Source of the DNA: Embleya scabrispora DSM 41855
Lineage (GTDB): Bacteria > Actinomycetota > Actinomycetes > Streptomycetales > Streptomycetaceae
Assembly (NCBI RefSeq): GCF_000372745.1
Contig: NZ_KB889678.1
Coordinates: 1-64,000 of the forward strand
Direction of reading: 5' to 3'
DNA length: 64,000 nucleotides
The notes beneath the pieces were generated by a model. The model was not told where the DNA came from and searched no databases. It saw only the letters and a program-made list of their open reading frames with translations. Position numbers and translations under genes: made by a program. Shown in pieces: positions 50,892-59,683 of the stretch. Within the stretch, counting starts at the first letter, position 1. Every line of letters starts with the position of its first letter.

Positions 50892-52118
50892 TCATGTCGC
50901 TGCGAATCGAAGCGGAAGGGCGGACAATCTGTTGACACCAACGAAAGGCAGCGTACGCACATCGTCCAGAGGAATAGCGGAACGAATGTCGCGCAGCCGC
51001 TCGAACAATACCTCGAATGCTATCCTGGCCTCGGCACGGGCGAGGTTTACCCCGAGACAGAAGTGGACGCCGTGGCCGAATGCCATGTGGGCGGAAGTGT
51101 CGCGATGGATGTCGAAGGTCGCCGATTCCGGGAAGTAGGCTTCGTCTCGGTTGGCCGATGTCCACAGCGGGCGCACCGTCGCACCGACCGGAATCACCGT
51201 GCCGCTCATCTCCACAGGCCGACCGACGATCGTACGTCGAGTCCAGCGCGCCGGTGAGACCAGCCGTACCGACTCCTCGAGCATGGCCGGGATCAGGTTT
51301 CGATCGGCGAGCACCTCCTCGAACTGGCTTCGGTGACTCAGCAGCAACCTCATCGTGCCCGAGATCCAGCTCGCAGTCGTCTCGTTGCCGGCAGTGAGGA
51401 AGACTCGGATGAGATCGAGAATCTCCGGCCGGTCCAAAGGCCGCTCGCCACCGACCCGGGCTGCCAGCAGCGCCGAAATCAGGTCGTCGCCGGGCGCCTG
51501 CTCCCGCTTCTCGATCTCGTTCGCGAAGAACTTCTGGAAGTCGATCACATGGTGCTGGATTTCCAGCATCCGCTCCCGGGAGAGGATTTCTCTTCCCTGG
51601 ATGGAGTCCACGAAGTCGTCCGCCCACCCCATGAATCGATCCTGTTCGCCGCGTGCCAGACCCAAGGCGTCTGCGATGATGTATCCGGGCACCAGGCTGG
51701 CGAACTCGCTGACGAACTCCACGCTGCCGCGCTCGACGAACCCGTCGATCAGGTCGTGGACGATCCGCCTCATGCTCGGCTCCAGCGCTCGGACCGCCTT
51801 GGGGCTGAAGGCCTGGTTCACGAGCTTGCGGTACCGGGTGTGGATCGGCGGGTCCGTCATCGTGAGAGTGGGGACCTGCGGGTAGCCGGACGCCTGGATC
51901 TCCTCGAGTTCGGAATCACCGGCCCCAAAGAACGGGCGATCGCTTGAGAATGTCAGCGGGTCACGCATGGCCGCCTTGACATCGTCATAGCGGGCCAGCA
52001 TGTAAGTGTCCATCGCTTCCACGTAGGACACCGGGCAGCGTTTCCGCATTTCTTCGAATACGGGCTCGGGATGAGCGATGGCGTCCTCGGACGTGAGGTC
52101 GTACTCGTTCGGATGCAT
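50892..52118 (-). CDS. Cytochrome P450 (second system)
   Basis: The 408-residue P450 has LTMTDPPIHTRYRKLVNQAF, the I-helix VFLTAGNETTASWIS, the ExxR pair in LEESVRLVSP and the haem loop MAFGHGVHFCLGVNLAR with Cys354. It differs clearly from the first P450 and is more like bacterial CYPs acting on terpenes or acids. ATG 52118 is preceded by GAAGAGGGA; the frame is open to 52172. A LysR-type box lies at 52234, 116 bases upstream, so the P450-ferredoxin-dehydrogenase-kinase-SDR operon is likely under the LysR regulators. Confidence 0.93.
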   Translation of the reverse strand: MHPNEYDLTSEDAIAHPEPVFEEMRKRCPVSYVEAMDTYMLARYDDVKAAMRDPLTFSSDRPFFGAGDSELEEIQASGYPQVPTLTMTDPPIHTRYRKLVNQAFSPKAVRALEPSMRRIVHDLIDGFVERGSVEFVSEFASLVPGYIIADALGLARGEQDRFMGWADDFVDSIQGREILSRERMLEIQHHVIDFQKFFANEIEKREQAPGDDLISALLAARVGGERPLDRPEILDLIRVFLTAGNETTASWISGTMRLLLSHRSQFEEVLADRNLIPAMLEESVRLVSPARWTRRTIVGRPVEMSGTVIPVGATVRPLWTSANRDEAYFPESATFDIHRDTSAHMAFGHGVHFCLGVNLARAEARIAFEVLFERLRDIRSAIPLDDVRTLPFVGVNRLSALPLRFAAT

Positions 52119-52233
52119 GAACTGTCCCTCTTCTTTGAAGACGCTCTCGGCGTCTTTTCGGGAGCCCGTCAAAAAATATCAGGCGGACGGTTCCAGCCCC
52201 AGGCCGGAGCTGCTCGATTTCCGGCGATTCGCA

Positions 52234-52248
52234 ATCCGCTTTCCGGAT
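52234..52248. promoter_or_regulatory. LysR-type box upstream of the second P450 operon
   Basis: ATCCGC-TTT-CCGGAT (5 of 6 paired positions; T-N11-A form) lies 116 bases upstream of the second P450 start. It places this operon in the same putative regulon as the one 33 kb away. Confidence 0.58.
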
Positions 52249-52834
52249 GGCACCGAATCGTCATCGCCATGGCGTGCGGTGGAGGTCCTCGATCTGGGCG
52301 GTTGAGGGCCCCGCGCGTTCCGGTGAGCGGAACCCGAGGTCAGGGGCCTGTTCGACCATCGCCGGCGCTCGCTCCCGCCCACTACCTTCCGGGAATCCCG
52401 AACCGTCGGGGGCCGGCACCTCGAGTTCGACATCGAAGTCGGCAAAGGTAGCGACCGGACGCGCCGCCGCCGGAGCGTCCGAGGCGCCTTGCCAAACGGA
52501 CCAGGACTCGGACGCACGTCGCATACCCGGGGTCTTTGCGTGAGGTGCGGGATCAAGACCCGCTGTGTTCTTGCCGAAGGTGTGGTTACGGATCAGCGTT
52601 CGAGGATCTGTCCCCGGCCTGACGTACGTCGTGGTAGCGGCGGGGTGCGAAGCTCAGGTCTCCAGGCCCAAAGGCTCCTGTTCCATCCGGGAGTTACAGG
52701 TCGCGGGGAAGGCCGACAGGGTGAACCCCTGGTGATGCCTCGTCATCGGAAGCCCTGCGGATGGGTCGTTTGAGCGGGGTCAAGGACTGGCCGTTGAGAA
52801 GCGGCAGGCGCCGACCGGAAGACTCCGATAGGGG

Positions 52835-52860
52835 GCTCCGGCGCGGCAACGCGCCGGAGC
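52835..52860. terminator. Hairpin with the same core as the one at 7829
   Basis: Perfect ten-base arms (52835-52844 and 52851-52860) around GGCAAC. The stem core and loop match the hairpin at 7829-7868. It lies upstream of the SpoIIE gene, in the right place to stop read-through from the left. Confidence 0.6.
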
Positions 52861-52916
52861 TACCCGACAGAGGCCCACAACCCAAAGAGTCATATAATTC
52901 CCCTTTCGCCAAAAAA

Positions 52917-52935
52917 GAGAACAAAGTTCTAGTAT
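52917..52935 (+). promoter_or_regulatory. AGAAC-N3-GTTCT dyad, copy 3, overlapping a probable leaderless -10 box
   Basis: GAGAAC-AAA-GTTCTA (52917-52931) pairs 5 of 6 arm bases. It overlaps TAGTAT at 52930-52935, a good -10 candidate six bases before the ATG at 52942, which has no ribosome binding site. A repressor bound here would block this promoter. Confidence 0.5.
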
Positions 52936-52941
52936 GTTCGC

Positions 52942-55134
52942 ATGACAGATTCGGTGGCACGGTACGAGGCGCTGCCGATGAGCGACCGCGATCTCCTGTG
53001 GCGGGCGCTCACGAGCCAGCGGGACGTAGGCGTCGTCGTCACGGACGCCGACCTGCGGATTCGTCGCGCCTGGATGGCCCCGGACGCGTTCCGCGGCCTG
53101 GTCCTGAAAGTGGGGGGTTCACTGCCCGCCCTCGTGCCCCCGGAAGATGCCCCGGGTCTGGAGCAGGAGTTGCTCCGGGTGCTGGCCACCGGTCAGCCCC
53201 TGCTCGACCGGACCCAGCCGATGCCGGAACGGCCGAACCGACCACCGTCAGGGCTGGTGGTATCCCTCGCCGCGCTGCGGGCGGGCCCCGACGCACTCCT
53301 CGTCACGCTGGCCGACCGGACCGACGAGCACTGGGCGCGGCGCAGCCGCGACCTGCTGTTCCGGGCCACGGAGAGCGTCGGGGAGAGCCTGGACGTGGTG
53401 GTCACCGCCCAGCAGATCACGGATCTGCTGGTCCCGGCCCTGGGTGACGCGGCGGCCGTCACCCTGGCCGACGAGGTTTTCCTGGGTCGGGAACCGCCAC
53501 GGCGCGGCGGACCGGAGTTGGGGCTGCACCGCGCCGCGGTGACGGACTCCCCCGGCTGCCCGTGCCCGCCCCCGTATGCGCAGCCCGGCGAGGCCATGCC
53601 CCCGATGCCGCCTGTGCCGATCGTGGAGATGTACCGGCGCGGCGATGTCGTGCCCATCCCCGACCCGGAGTCCATGGCCCGCGAACTTGACCACGATCCG
53701 GCGCTGATGGCCCGCCTCGTCCCGTCGGCAGGCGCGGACTACCTGGGGATCGCCCTGTTCGCCCGCGGGGTCCCCCTCGGCAGTATGGAGGTCTGGCGGC
53801 GGCACGGCGCCCGGCCCTTCGACGCCCACGACCGGCAGGTTTTCGGCGAGATCGCGGCGCGCACGGCGCTGGCGATCGACAACGCCCGCCGACACACGCG
53901 TGAAATCGAACTGGTCTACCGCCTGCACCGCTCGATGCTGCCGGGCCACGCCCGCACCACCGCGGCGGAGACGGTCGCCCGCTACCTCCCGTCCGACCGC
54001 GCGTCCGGCGACTGGTACGACGTGATCCCGCTGTCGGGCTGCCGCGTGGCATTCGTCGTGGGTGACGCGGTCGGGCACGGCGTCGACGCCGCGGCCATGA
54101 TGGGGCGCCTGCGCACTGCCGGACGAACCCTCGCCACCCTGGACCAGGCCCCCGACGAGGTCCTCACCCACCTGGACGACATCGTGGTCGAACTCGCCGA
54201 GGACCAGCCCCCGGACGCCCCGGACGAAGTCCTCGGCCGCCTCGTCGGCATCGCGGCCAAGGCCACCGGGGAACCCCCGCAGGCAACCGACGGACCCACG
54301 GCCACCACCTGCTGTGTGGCCGTCTACGACCCGGTGAGGCATCGCCTCTCCGTCGCCACCGCCGGTCACCCCCCGCCCCTGCTGGTCCAACCGGACGGCT
54401 CGGCAGCCTTCGTCCGTCTGGACCCGGGCCCGCCGCTGGGCGTCGGCTGGCTGCCGTTCGAGGTGACCGAGATCGCTCTCCCACCCGACGCCACTCTGAT
54501 CTTCTTCACCGACGGACTGGTCGAGAGTCGCACCCGGGACATCGGCGCCGGGATGGACGCACTGAGAGCACAGGCAACCGGCCTGCGGCCCGGCGACGAT
54601 CTCGGCGACCTGGCGAACCGCCTGACGACCTTCGCCTCGGCCCGCGACCGGGAGGACGATGCGACGCTCCTGATCGCCCGTCTCCGGGAGATACCCACCG
54701 AAGACACCTCGGCATGGGAATTCCCGGCCGAGGAGGCGCAGGTCTCCTCCGCACGGGCGCACGCCACCCGGTGGCTGACGGGACTGGGCGCCTCTGACGA
54801 CCTCGTCGCCACCGCCAAGTTGATCGTCTCCGAACTCGCCACGAACGCTGTTCGCTACGGCTCCGGACCGCGTATGGGACTGCGGCTGATCCGCGACGCC
54901 GAGGAACTCGTCATCGAGATGTCGGACGACGCCTCGACATCCCCCCGCCTCAGACACGCACGGCCACGCGACGAGGGCGGCCGGGGCCTGCTCATCGTCG
55001 CCCAACTCACCGGAGGCCATTGGGGCGCACGACACGCAGAGCAAGGGAAAACGATCTGGACGCGGATCTCGTGGCGGCACCCGCCCGAACCCGTCCCGAC
55101 CATCCCGCTCGACCTCGACGGCCTCGACCCGTAA
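52942..55134 (+). CDS. SpoIIE-type PP2C phosphatase with sensor and anti-sigma-like kinase domains
   Basis: The 730-residue protein has an N-terminal PAS-like part (GVVVTDADLRIRRAWMAPDA, residues about 28-120), a GAF-like domain (about 150-320, VTLADEVFLGR to ALAIDNARRH), a SpoIIE/RsbU phosphatase domain (about 330-585) with DWYDVIPLSG, VGDAVGHGVDAAAMM, TAGHPPPLLVQPDG and FTDGLVESR, and a C-terminal HATPase domain (about 600-715) with SELATNAVRYG. Such proteins dephosphorylate anti-sigma-factor antagonists in actinomycete stress and development networks. ATG 52942 is a leaderless start candidate; ATG 52978 in frame has a weak GAGG upstream. Confidence 0.92.
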   Translation: MTDSVARYEALPMSDRDLLWRALTSQRDVGVVVTDADLRIRRAWMAPDAFRGLVLKVGGSLPALVPPEDAPGLEQELLRVLATGQPLLDRTQPMPERPNRPPSGLVVSLAALRAGPDALLVTLADRTDEHWARRSRDLLFRATESVGESLDVVVTAQQITDLLVPALGDAAAVTLADEVFLGREPPRRGGPELGLHRAAVTDSPGCPCPPPYAQPGEAMPPMPPVPIVEMYRRGDVVPIPDPESMARELDHDPALMARLVPSAGADYLGIALFARGVPLGSMEVWRRHGARPFDAHDRQVFGEIAARTALAIDNARRHTREIELVYRLHRSMLPGHARTTAAETVARYLPSDRASGDWYDVIPLSGCRVAFVVGDAVGHGVDAAAMMGRLRTAGRTLATLDQAPDEVLTHLDDIVVELAEDQPPDAPDEVLGRLVGIAAKATGEPPQATDGPTATTCCVAVYDPVRHRLSVATAGHPPPLLVQPDGSAAFVRLDPGPPLGVGWLPFEVTEIALPPDATLIFFTDGLVESRTRDIGAGMDALRAQATGLRPGDDLGDLANRLTTFASARDREDDATLLIARLREIPTEDTSAWEFPAEEAQVSSARAHATRWLTGLGASDDLVATAKLIVSELATNAVRYGSGPRMGLRLIRDAEELVIEMSDDASTSPRLRHARPRDEGGRGLLIVAQLTGGHWGARHAEQGKTIWTRISWRHPPEPVPTIPLDLDGLDP

Positions 55135-55595
55135 CCACCCTCCGCGACCACGGCTGCGCCCTCGAGCCCCACGTCTCCCGAATCGCTGAGACGGCAACTC
55201 TCGCGGACGCGCACCTCCCCGATCACGCGCACGAGGCGCACCACAGCTTCCTGCTCTGCGACATGCTCGCGCTCGAAGGACACCTCGCCCCCGGTCCTGG
55301 GTGCTCGACGACCTCACCGACGCGTTCCTCGCCGTCCACTGCCCCCGCTGTTGCACCGATGTCACCATCGCGGTGGGCGACTACGGCCACTACTCCGCAA
55401 TCCGAGACCGGGACCGGGGAGACATCGATCGCCGTCCCCTACGGCCGACCGAACCCCAAGAGACGTCCCCGCTCGGTGCCCGCCTACTCTCGATCGCGAT
55501 GCGCGACCGGCAGACCTCGCCTGCCCGCGGCCTGCCGTACATCTTCGGAACGGCGGAATACCCGCCCCGCGGAAGCGTCCTCATCGACGCCATGC
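55135..55595 (+). pseudogene. Frameshifted gene for a small zinc-knuckle protein of unknown function
   Basis: One frame gives LRDHGCALEPHVSRIAETAT, then HHSFLLCDMLALEGHLAPG; near 55295 it moves to another frame that continues WVLDDLTDAFLAVHCPRCCT, DVTIAVGDYGHYSAIRDRDR and RGLPYIFGTAEYPPRGS. The joined product matches a Streptomyces family with a CPxCxxxV knuckle and GxYxAIRD, without known function. One indel would restore it. Confidence 0.55.
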
Positions 55596-56066
55596 CGCGC
55601 GATCGTGGGCGCGAGTTCCGGGTCGGACACCAAGGCGGCGATCCGCCCATCTATACGCCGTTGGCGTCGAGCCCGACATCGTGCTGGTTCGTCTCCAAGG
55701 CGTCGTCCACCGAACCCTCGTTGCCGATGATCCGCGCGCGGTACCGGAGTTCGCCGATCTTCGTGACCTTGGCCTTCCAACCGCCCGCCACTCGAATGTG
55801 CCCGGGCCGGTGTGTCCGTCGCCCATCCAGGAATGGATCTTGCCGTCCCGCGTGAGCACGACGAACATGTCGTTGGCGTCGAGCCCGGCCTCCCGCTGGT
55901 TCGCCTCCAGTGTGGCGAGGACGTCACTACGGCTGACGATCTTGGCGAGGTACTCAATCCGTGCTGCACCCGGGATCAGAGCGCCACACCCGCACAACCC
56001 GGCTGAAACGACGTACCGGGGGCGGTGGATGCCGCACGAGGCACACACACGCCGATCGGCGGGCAC
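55596..56066 (-). pseudogene. Frameshifted gene for a repeat-bearing protein of unknown function
   Basis: The minus strand reads VCASCGIHRPRYVVSAGLCG, CGALIPGAARIEYLAKIVSR, DVLATLEANQREAGLDANDM and FVVLTRDGKIHSWMGDGHTG; after a shift near 55790 it continues GWKAKVTKIGELRYRARIIG, NEGSVDDALETNQHDVGLDA. The phrase L-E-x-N-Q-x-x-x-G-L-D-A-N occurs in both parts, so the gene held two repeats of about 70 codons. The N-terminal CxxC pair suggests a zinc knuckle. The 3' end is lost. Confidence 0.5.
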
Positions 56067-56453
56067 CGCAGGGGACGGAGGGGATCACGGTCGTTTTGGG
56101 CCTGTCGCCGGCTACGCGCCACCTGCCCCTCGCGCCGCCGGGGATCATCCATTCCAGGGGACGCGGGCAAGGACGAGCCAAGGATCGTGTCGGCGAGGTG
56201 ACCGAGTTCATGGCCGCGTTGGAGCGGGTCGCCGACGGGGCCGCCGCGAGGCCAGGGTCCTCGGCCCTGGTGGGTGAGGATCGCCTCGGCGGCGCCCTGG
56301 ATGTCGGGTACCAGGATGCACAGGTAGCCGAGATCGCCGGGTGCGAACAGCGCTCCGGCAGTACGGGATTCCGGTCGGCCGTGTGCCCTGTCGCGGCGGG
56401 GTGGACGGCAGCGCCTGGCTTTGCCGGGGCGCTGCCGTCTCCGTGGGTGGGCG
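56067..56453. other. Gap with a possible unrecognised minus-strand fragment
   Basis: On the minus strand about 56350-56270 reads ALFAPGDLGYLCILVPDIQG and AAEAILTHQ, which looks like real protein but has no start, and I do not recognise it. Otherwise only shadow frames are seen. Confidence 0.35.
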
Positions 56454-57299
56454 TCAGGGCTTGGGCAGGGTGCAGCCCGGCAGACTCAGGTCGACCTTGT
56501 TGCCGATACCTATGCAGGGCACGATGATGTACGTCTCCTGGGCGTAGTTGATGCCCTGACGGATGGTGACGCTGCCGTTCTCGTCGACCTCACACGGGTT
56601 GTTCTCCGAGCAGGTGGCACCATCCTCGTTTCCGGTGTTGTTGACGGCGACGACCTTGCCCGTCGTCGTGTCGATCACCGGGGAGCCGGACGTACCGCCG
56701 ATGGTGTTGCAGGACGACGTGTAGCGGACCGAGTCCTTCCAGGTCCAGTCGGCCTCCTTCAGGCGATAGACGAAGCCGTCCACGTTGCAGCCGTAGATCC
56801 GCTTCCAATACCCGGAAACCACCTTGATCGCCGAACCGGCCACCGGGTGCCGGTCGTTGAGGGTCAGCGCGCTGATCCCATACGACCTCTGGATCTGCGC
56901 GTAGGTCCGGGTGAGCTGGTAGATCGAGATGTCCGTGTCGGTCATCGTGGCGTACGAGACCTTGTCGGCCCGCAGGGTGGCGACCCTGGAACCGGAGGCG
57001 CCGAGCAGGGAGAAGGTGCGGGACGACGGCCGGTCGGTGATGACCTCGCCGGCGCCGGGGAATCCGGTTTCGAGGCAGTGGCCGTTGGAGAGGACGAGCG
57101 CGGGGTCGTCCGGCTGCGAGCCGGGCATCCGGATCACGGATCCCGAACAGTTGCTCAGCGCCACCGTGCCGGCGAAGTCGACCGCCTTAACGGTGGTCTT
57201 GCCAGTGGTCGGCGGGGCGCCGACGGCCGGTGCCGTGCCCGCAGCCGCGAACAGCAGGGCGCAGACGACGCCGAGTGCGCCGACGAAGGACTTCTTCAT
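56454..57299 (-). CDS. Secreted trypsin-like serine protease
   Basis: The 281-residue protein starts with a Sec signal peptide (KKSFVGALGVVCALLFAAAG, likely cut after AVGA at 28). The triad is visible: His74 in SNGHCLE, Asp121 or Asp123 in TDTDISIY, and Ser204 in IGGTSGSPV. Several Cys pairs suggest disulphides. It resembles the short extracellular chymotrypsin-fold proteases of Streptomyces. ATG 57299 follows AAGGGGAA. It stands alone, away from the catabolic genes. Confidence 0.92.
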   Translation of the reverse strand: MKKSFVGALGVVCALLFAAAGTAPAVGAPPTTGKTTVKAVDFAGTVALSNCSGSVIRMPGSQPDDPALVLSNGHCLETGFPGAGEVITDRPSSRTFSLLGASGSRVATLRADKVSYATMTDTDISIYQLTRTYAQIQRSYGISALTLNDRHPVAGSAIKVVSGYWKRIYGCNVDGFVYRLKEADWTWKDSVRYTSSCNTIGGTSGSPVIDTTTGKVVAVNNTGNEDGATCSENNPCEVDENGSVTIRQGINYAQETYIIVPCIGIGNKVDLSLPGCTLPKP

Positions 57300-57943
57300 G
57301 TGAGGTTCCCCTTTTGAGGGTGGGGACGATGAAGGAGCGCGATTGTGTCGTGCATGCGCATTGTTGAGTGTCCGACACCCAGGAAACAAGTAGACAAAGT
57401 GAGTTGGGAGTTTCTTTGCGCGCGCCGACCGCGAGCGCATCCGAGGCGGCCGATGCGACCGGAGCCGCCGAACCGGCGACGCATCTCCACGCACGCATAG
57501 GCAACCCCACCGCCGCCGAGGCCGTGACCCACCGGGCCGACCCGCCCGTCCACTCCCGAGACCTTCGCTCCACAGGACGGCCACGCAAGCCCAAGAAGAC
57601 GCCCAAGCCGCATGGGACTTCCACACGTTTCCCGCGACCTCCCGTGCGAACCCGGGCCGGGGGTTGTGACCCGAGCCGCCTGCGTCCGCCCGGCGAGCAC
57701 TACCGGGACTGGTACGACGTCCCGCACGCCGACTGGGACGGCGCGCTCCCCGACGGTCCACGCTCGACTGCGGGAAGCCGTGATCCGTGGTGCCGGTTGA
57801 GGGCGCCGGGCTCGCAGTACGGCGGCTCGTTTCCGCGTGCATCCACCCCGCCCCGAGCGATGCCGACCAACACACCGCCACCGCACCGCCCACTCGCACC
57901 TGCGTGGGCACGAACCTCCTTGATTTGAAGCGTACTTGAACTT
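57300..57943. other. Gap without a recognisable gene
   Basis: The first 120 bases hold the protease promoter region (relatively AT-rich around 57340-57420). The rest has only shadow frames. A short plus-strand stretch near 57690 (HYRDWYDVPHADWDGALPDG) is protein-like but isolated. Confidence 0.4.
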
Positions 57944-58868
57944 ATGCAATGGCGGCCCGCACATGACATGAATGAGCGGGCGATAGGCATGGCATCGACG
58001 CCACCATTGGATGTCACCGAGCCGAGGAGTCCGAACGCGGCGACCGTGGTGAGAACCCACTCGGCACTCACGCTGCCGGTCGTCCTCGTGGGAGTGGTCC
58101 TCGTCGGGATGTCGATTTCGGGAACGGCGGTCGCCCTTCCCGACATGGGCGAGGATCTCGACTCGTCGGGGGCCGCGCTGAACTGGGTCGTCGCGGAATA
58201 CAACCTCGCGTTCGCGGCGATGACGCTCGTGGCGGGCTCGACAGCCGACCGTATCGGCCGCCGGCTCGTCTTCGTCGTCGCGGCACTGGTGTTCACCGCG
58301 GGATTCGTGACGACGTCGGCGAGTTCGTCGATCGTGCCGACCGATGCCTCCAGGATCGTCTCCGGAATCGGGGGCGCCGGAGTCATGGCGGCCGGCGGTG
58401 CGATCCTGGCGAACTCCTACCACGGCGCCTCCCGCACGTGGGCCTTCGCGCTCATGGGCAACCATGGCCGGCATCGGCCTCGCGGTCGGCTCGATCTTCT
58501 CCGGTATCACGATCGGTGCGACGGGCCAGCGGGCGAGCTTCCTCATGTACGCGGTGGGCGGCCTGGCCATCGCAGCGGGGCCTGCGGTTGCCCGAGTCGC
58601 GTGCCATCGGCGGCGGACGGGTCGACTGGCCGGGCGACATCACGTTCATCCTCTCGCTCACCCTCGTGATGTTCGCCGTCATCGAGGCCCCCACACTCGG
58701 CTGGACGAGCCCCCTTCGTCCTGGGAACGACGGGCGCCGGCGTGGTCTCGCTGTTGGCCTTCGTCCGGGTCCAGCGCACGAGCGCGGCGCCCATACTCGC
58801 CCCCGCGCTGGTGGCCAACCGCGGTTTCCTGGGCTGGAGTCTGGTGAACCGCTCCGGGTTTGATCCAA
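57944..58868 (+). pseudogene. Frameshifted and truncated MFS transporter
   Basis: The frame from 57944 encodes a typical DHA2-family MFS N-terminus (LPVVLVGVVLVGMSISGTAV, ALPDMGEDLDSSGAALNWVV, GSTADRIGRRLVFVVAALVF). Near 58457 one extra base shifts the reading to GIGLAVGSIFSGITIGATGQ; further shifts near 58580 and 58712 continue VDWPGDITFILSLTLVMFAV and FVLGTTGAGVVSLLAFVRVQ. The gene then ends at an insertion element whose left repeat begins at 58845. The C-terminal half is not found on the far side. Confidence 0.8.
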
Positions 58869-58901
58869 GGCCGCGTAGTTAAGGTTTGTCGGCGCAGGTC
58901 A
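58845..58901 (+). repeat. Left inverted repeat of the IS4-type element
   Basis: Matches the reverse complement of 59681-59736 apart from four small differences. It contains GGCCGCGTAGTTAAGG, common at ends of Streptomyces elements of this kind. Confidence 0.75.
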
Positions 58902-58990
58902 AGAGGGCTTTGAAGATCCCGAGATAAGGCGAGGGGGCCCCTGGTATACCTCGGGAGTCCGCCAAGACATCTCAAGGTTCAGAGGTCCCC

Positions 58991-59683
58991 TTGCCGTTCC
59001 AGTATTCCACCGCGCCCGCTCCGGAGCTACGTGGACGGGTACTGCGCTCAATGGACCCGGCAGGACTGGAACAGGAACTGTGGTCCCTGCTCACGCTGTA
59101 CCAGATACTGCGCCACGCGATGGTCGATGCCGCCCGGTCCCGACCAGATCTGGATCCCGACCGGGTCAGCTTCACCGCTGCCGCCGCCACCGCCCAGGCC
59201 ACCGTGGTCCACGCCGCTGGAATCGCCGACCAGCACGATCCGGCCCCGCCCTGGGCCGTCGCCACCGCCGTCCTCGCACACCCGCTCCCCGCCCGCCGGG
59301 CCCGGCTCTCGGCTCGCAAGGTCAAGTCACCGATCTCGCGCTACGCCGGCCGCCCGCTCGAGGAACGCCCTCTGACCAGCACTCTGATCACCGGCATCGA
59401 CATCGACGTGGAGAGCCCGGGAACCGCACCCCGCCCCGAGCCCTCACCAGCCGCCCAAACGAAAATTATGAAACCCGGCTCCCGCGTCGACCGCGTCTTC
59501 GCATTCCTCGGAGCCACCCCGGACCGCTCCTTCACCCCGAGCGAACTCGCACAGGTCCTCGGCATCACCAACATCAACAGCTTCAGCGTCCAGCTGGCCA
59601 CCTGGGCTCGTCGAGGACTGCTCGGCAAACCCGCCCGCGGCCGATACACGATCCCGGACACCTGCCCTTCACCAGTCCCTTGA
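58991..59683 (+). pseudogene. C-terminal fragment of an IS4-family transposase
   Basis: The 230-codon frame matches the C-terminal end of Streptomyces IS4-family transposases: GRVLRSMDPAGLEQELWSLL, TLYQILRHAMVDAARSRPDL, ARKVKSPISRYAGRP, and a tail with a winged-helix-like end (SFTPSELAQVLGITNINSF). The catalytic DDE region is missing. The first residues (PFQYSTAPAPE) are not of the family and mark the deletion joint. It may still be translated but cannot transpose. Confidence 0.72.

Larger units (their letters stand above)
52119..52941. other. Long gap with promoter sites, a hairpin and one doubtful small reading frame
   Basis: On the minus strand 52524-52261 (87 codons, with ATFADFDVELEVPAPDGSGF) looks somewhat protein-like but has no convincing start signal and is not recognised. 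The LysR-type box (52234), the hairpin (52835) and the AGAAC dyad (52917) are listed separately. From 52540 to 52830 nothing is recognisable. Confidence 0.4.

Noticed and set aside
8009-52118. A natural-product biosynthetic cluster because of two P450s, an ABM protein and an MFS exporter
   Set aside because: No polyketide, peptide or terpene synthase is present, whereas importer genes, CoA-transferases and beta-oxidation enzymes dominate.
52540-52830. A possible group II intron or structured RNA remnant
   Set aside because: Some runs looked reminiscent, but no domain V hairpin or reverse transcriptase could be recognised.
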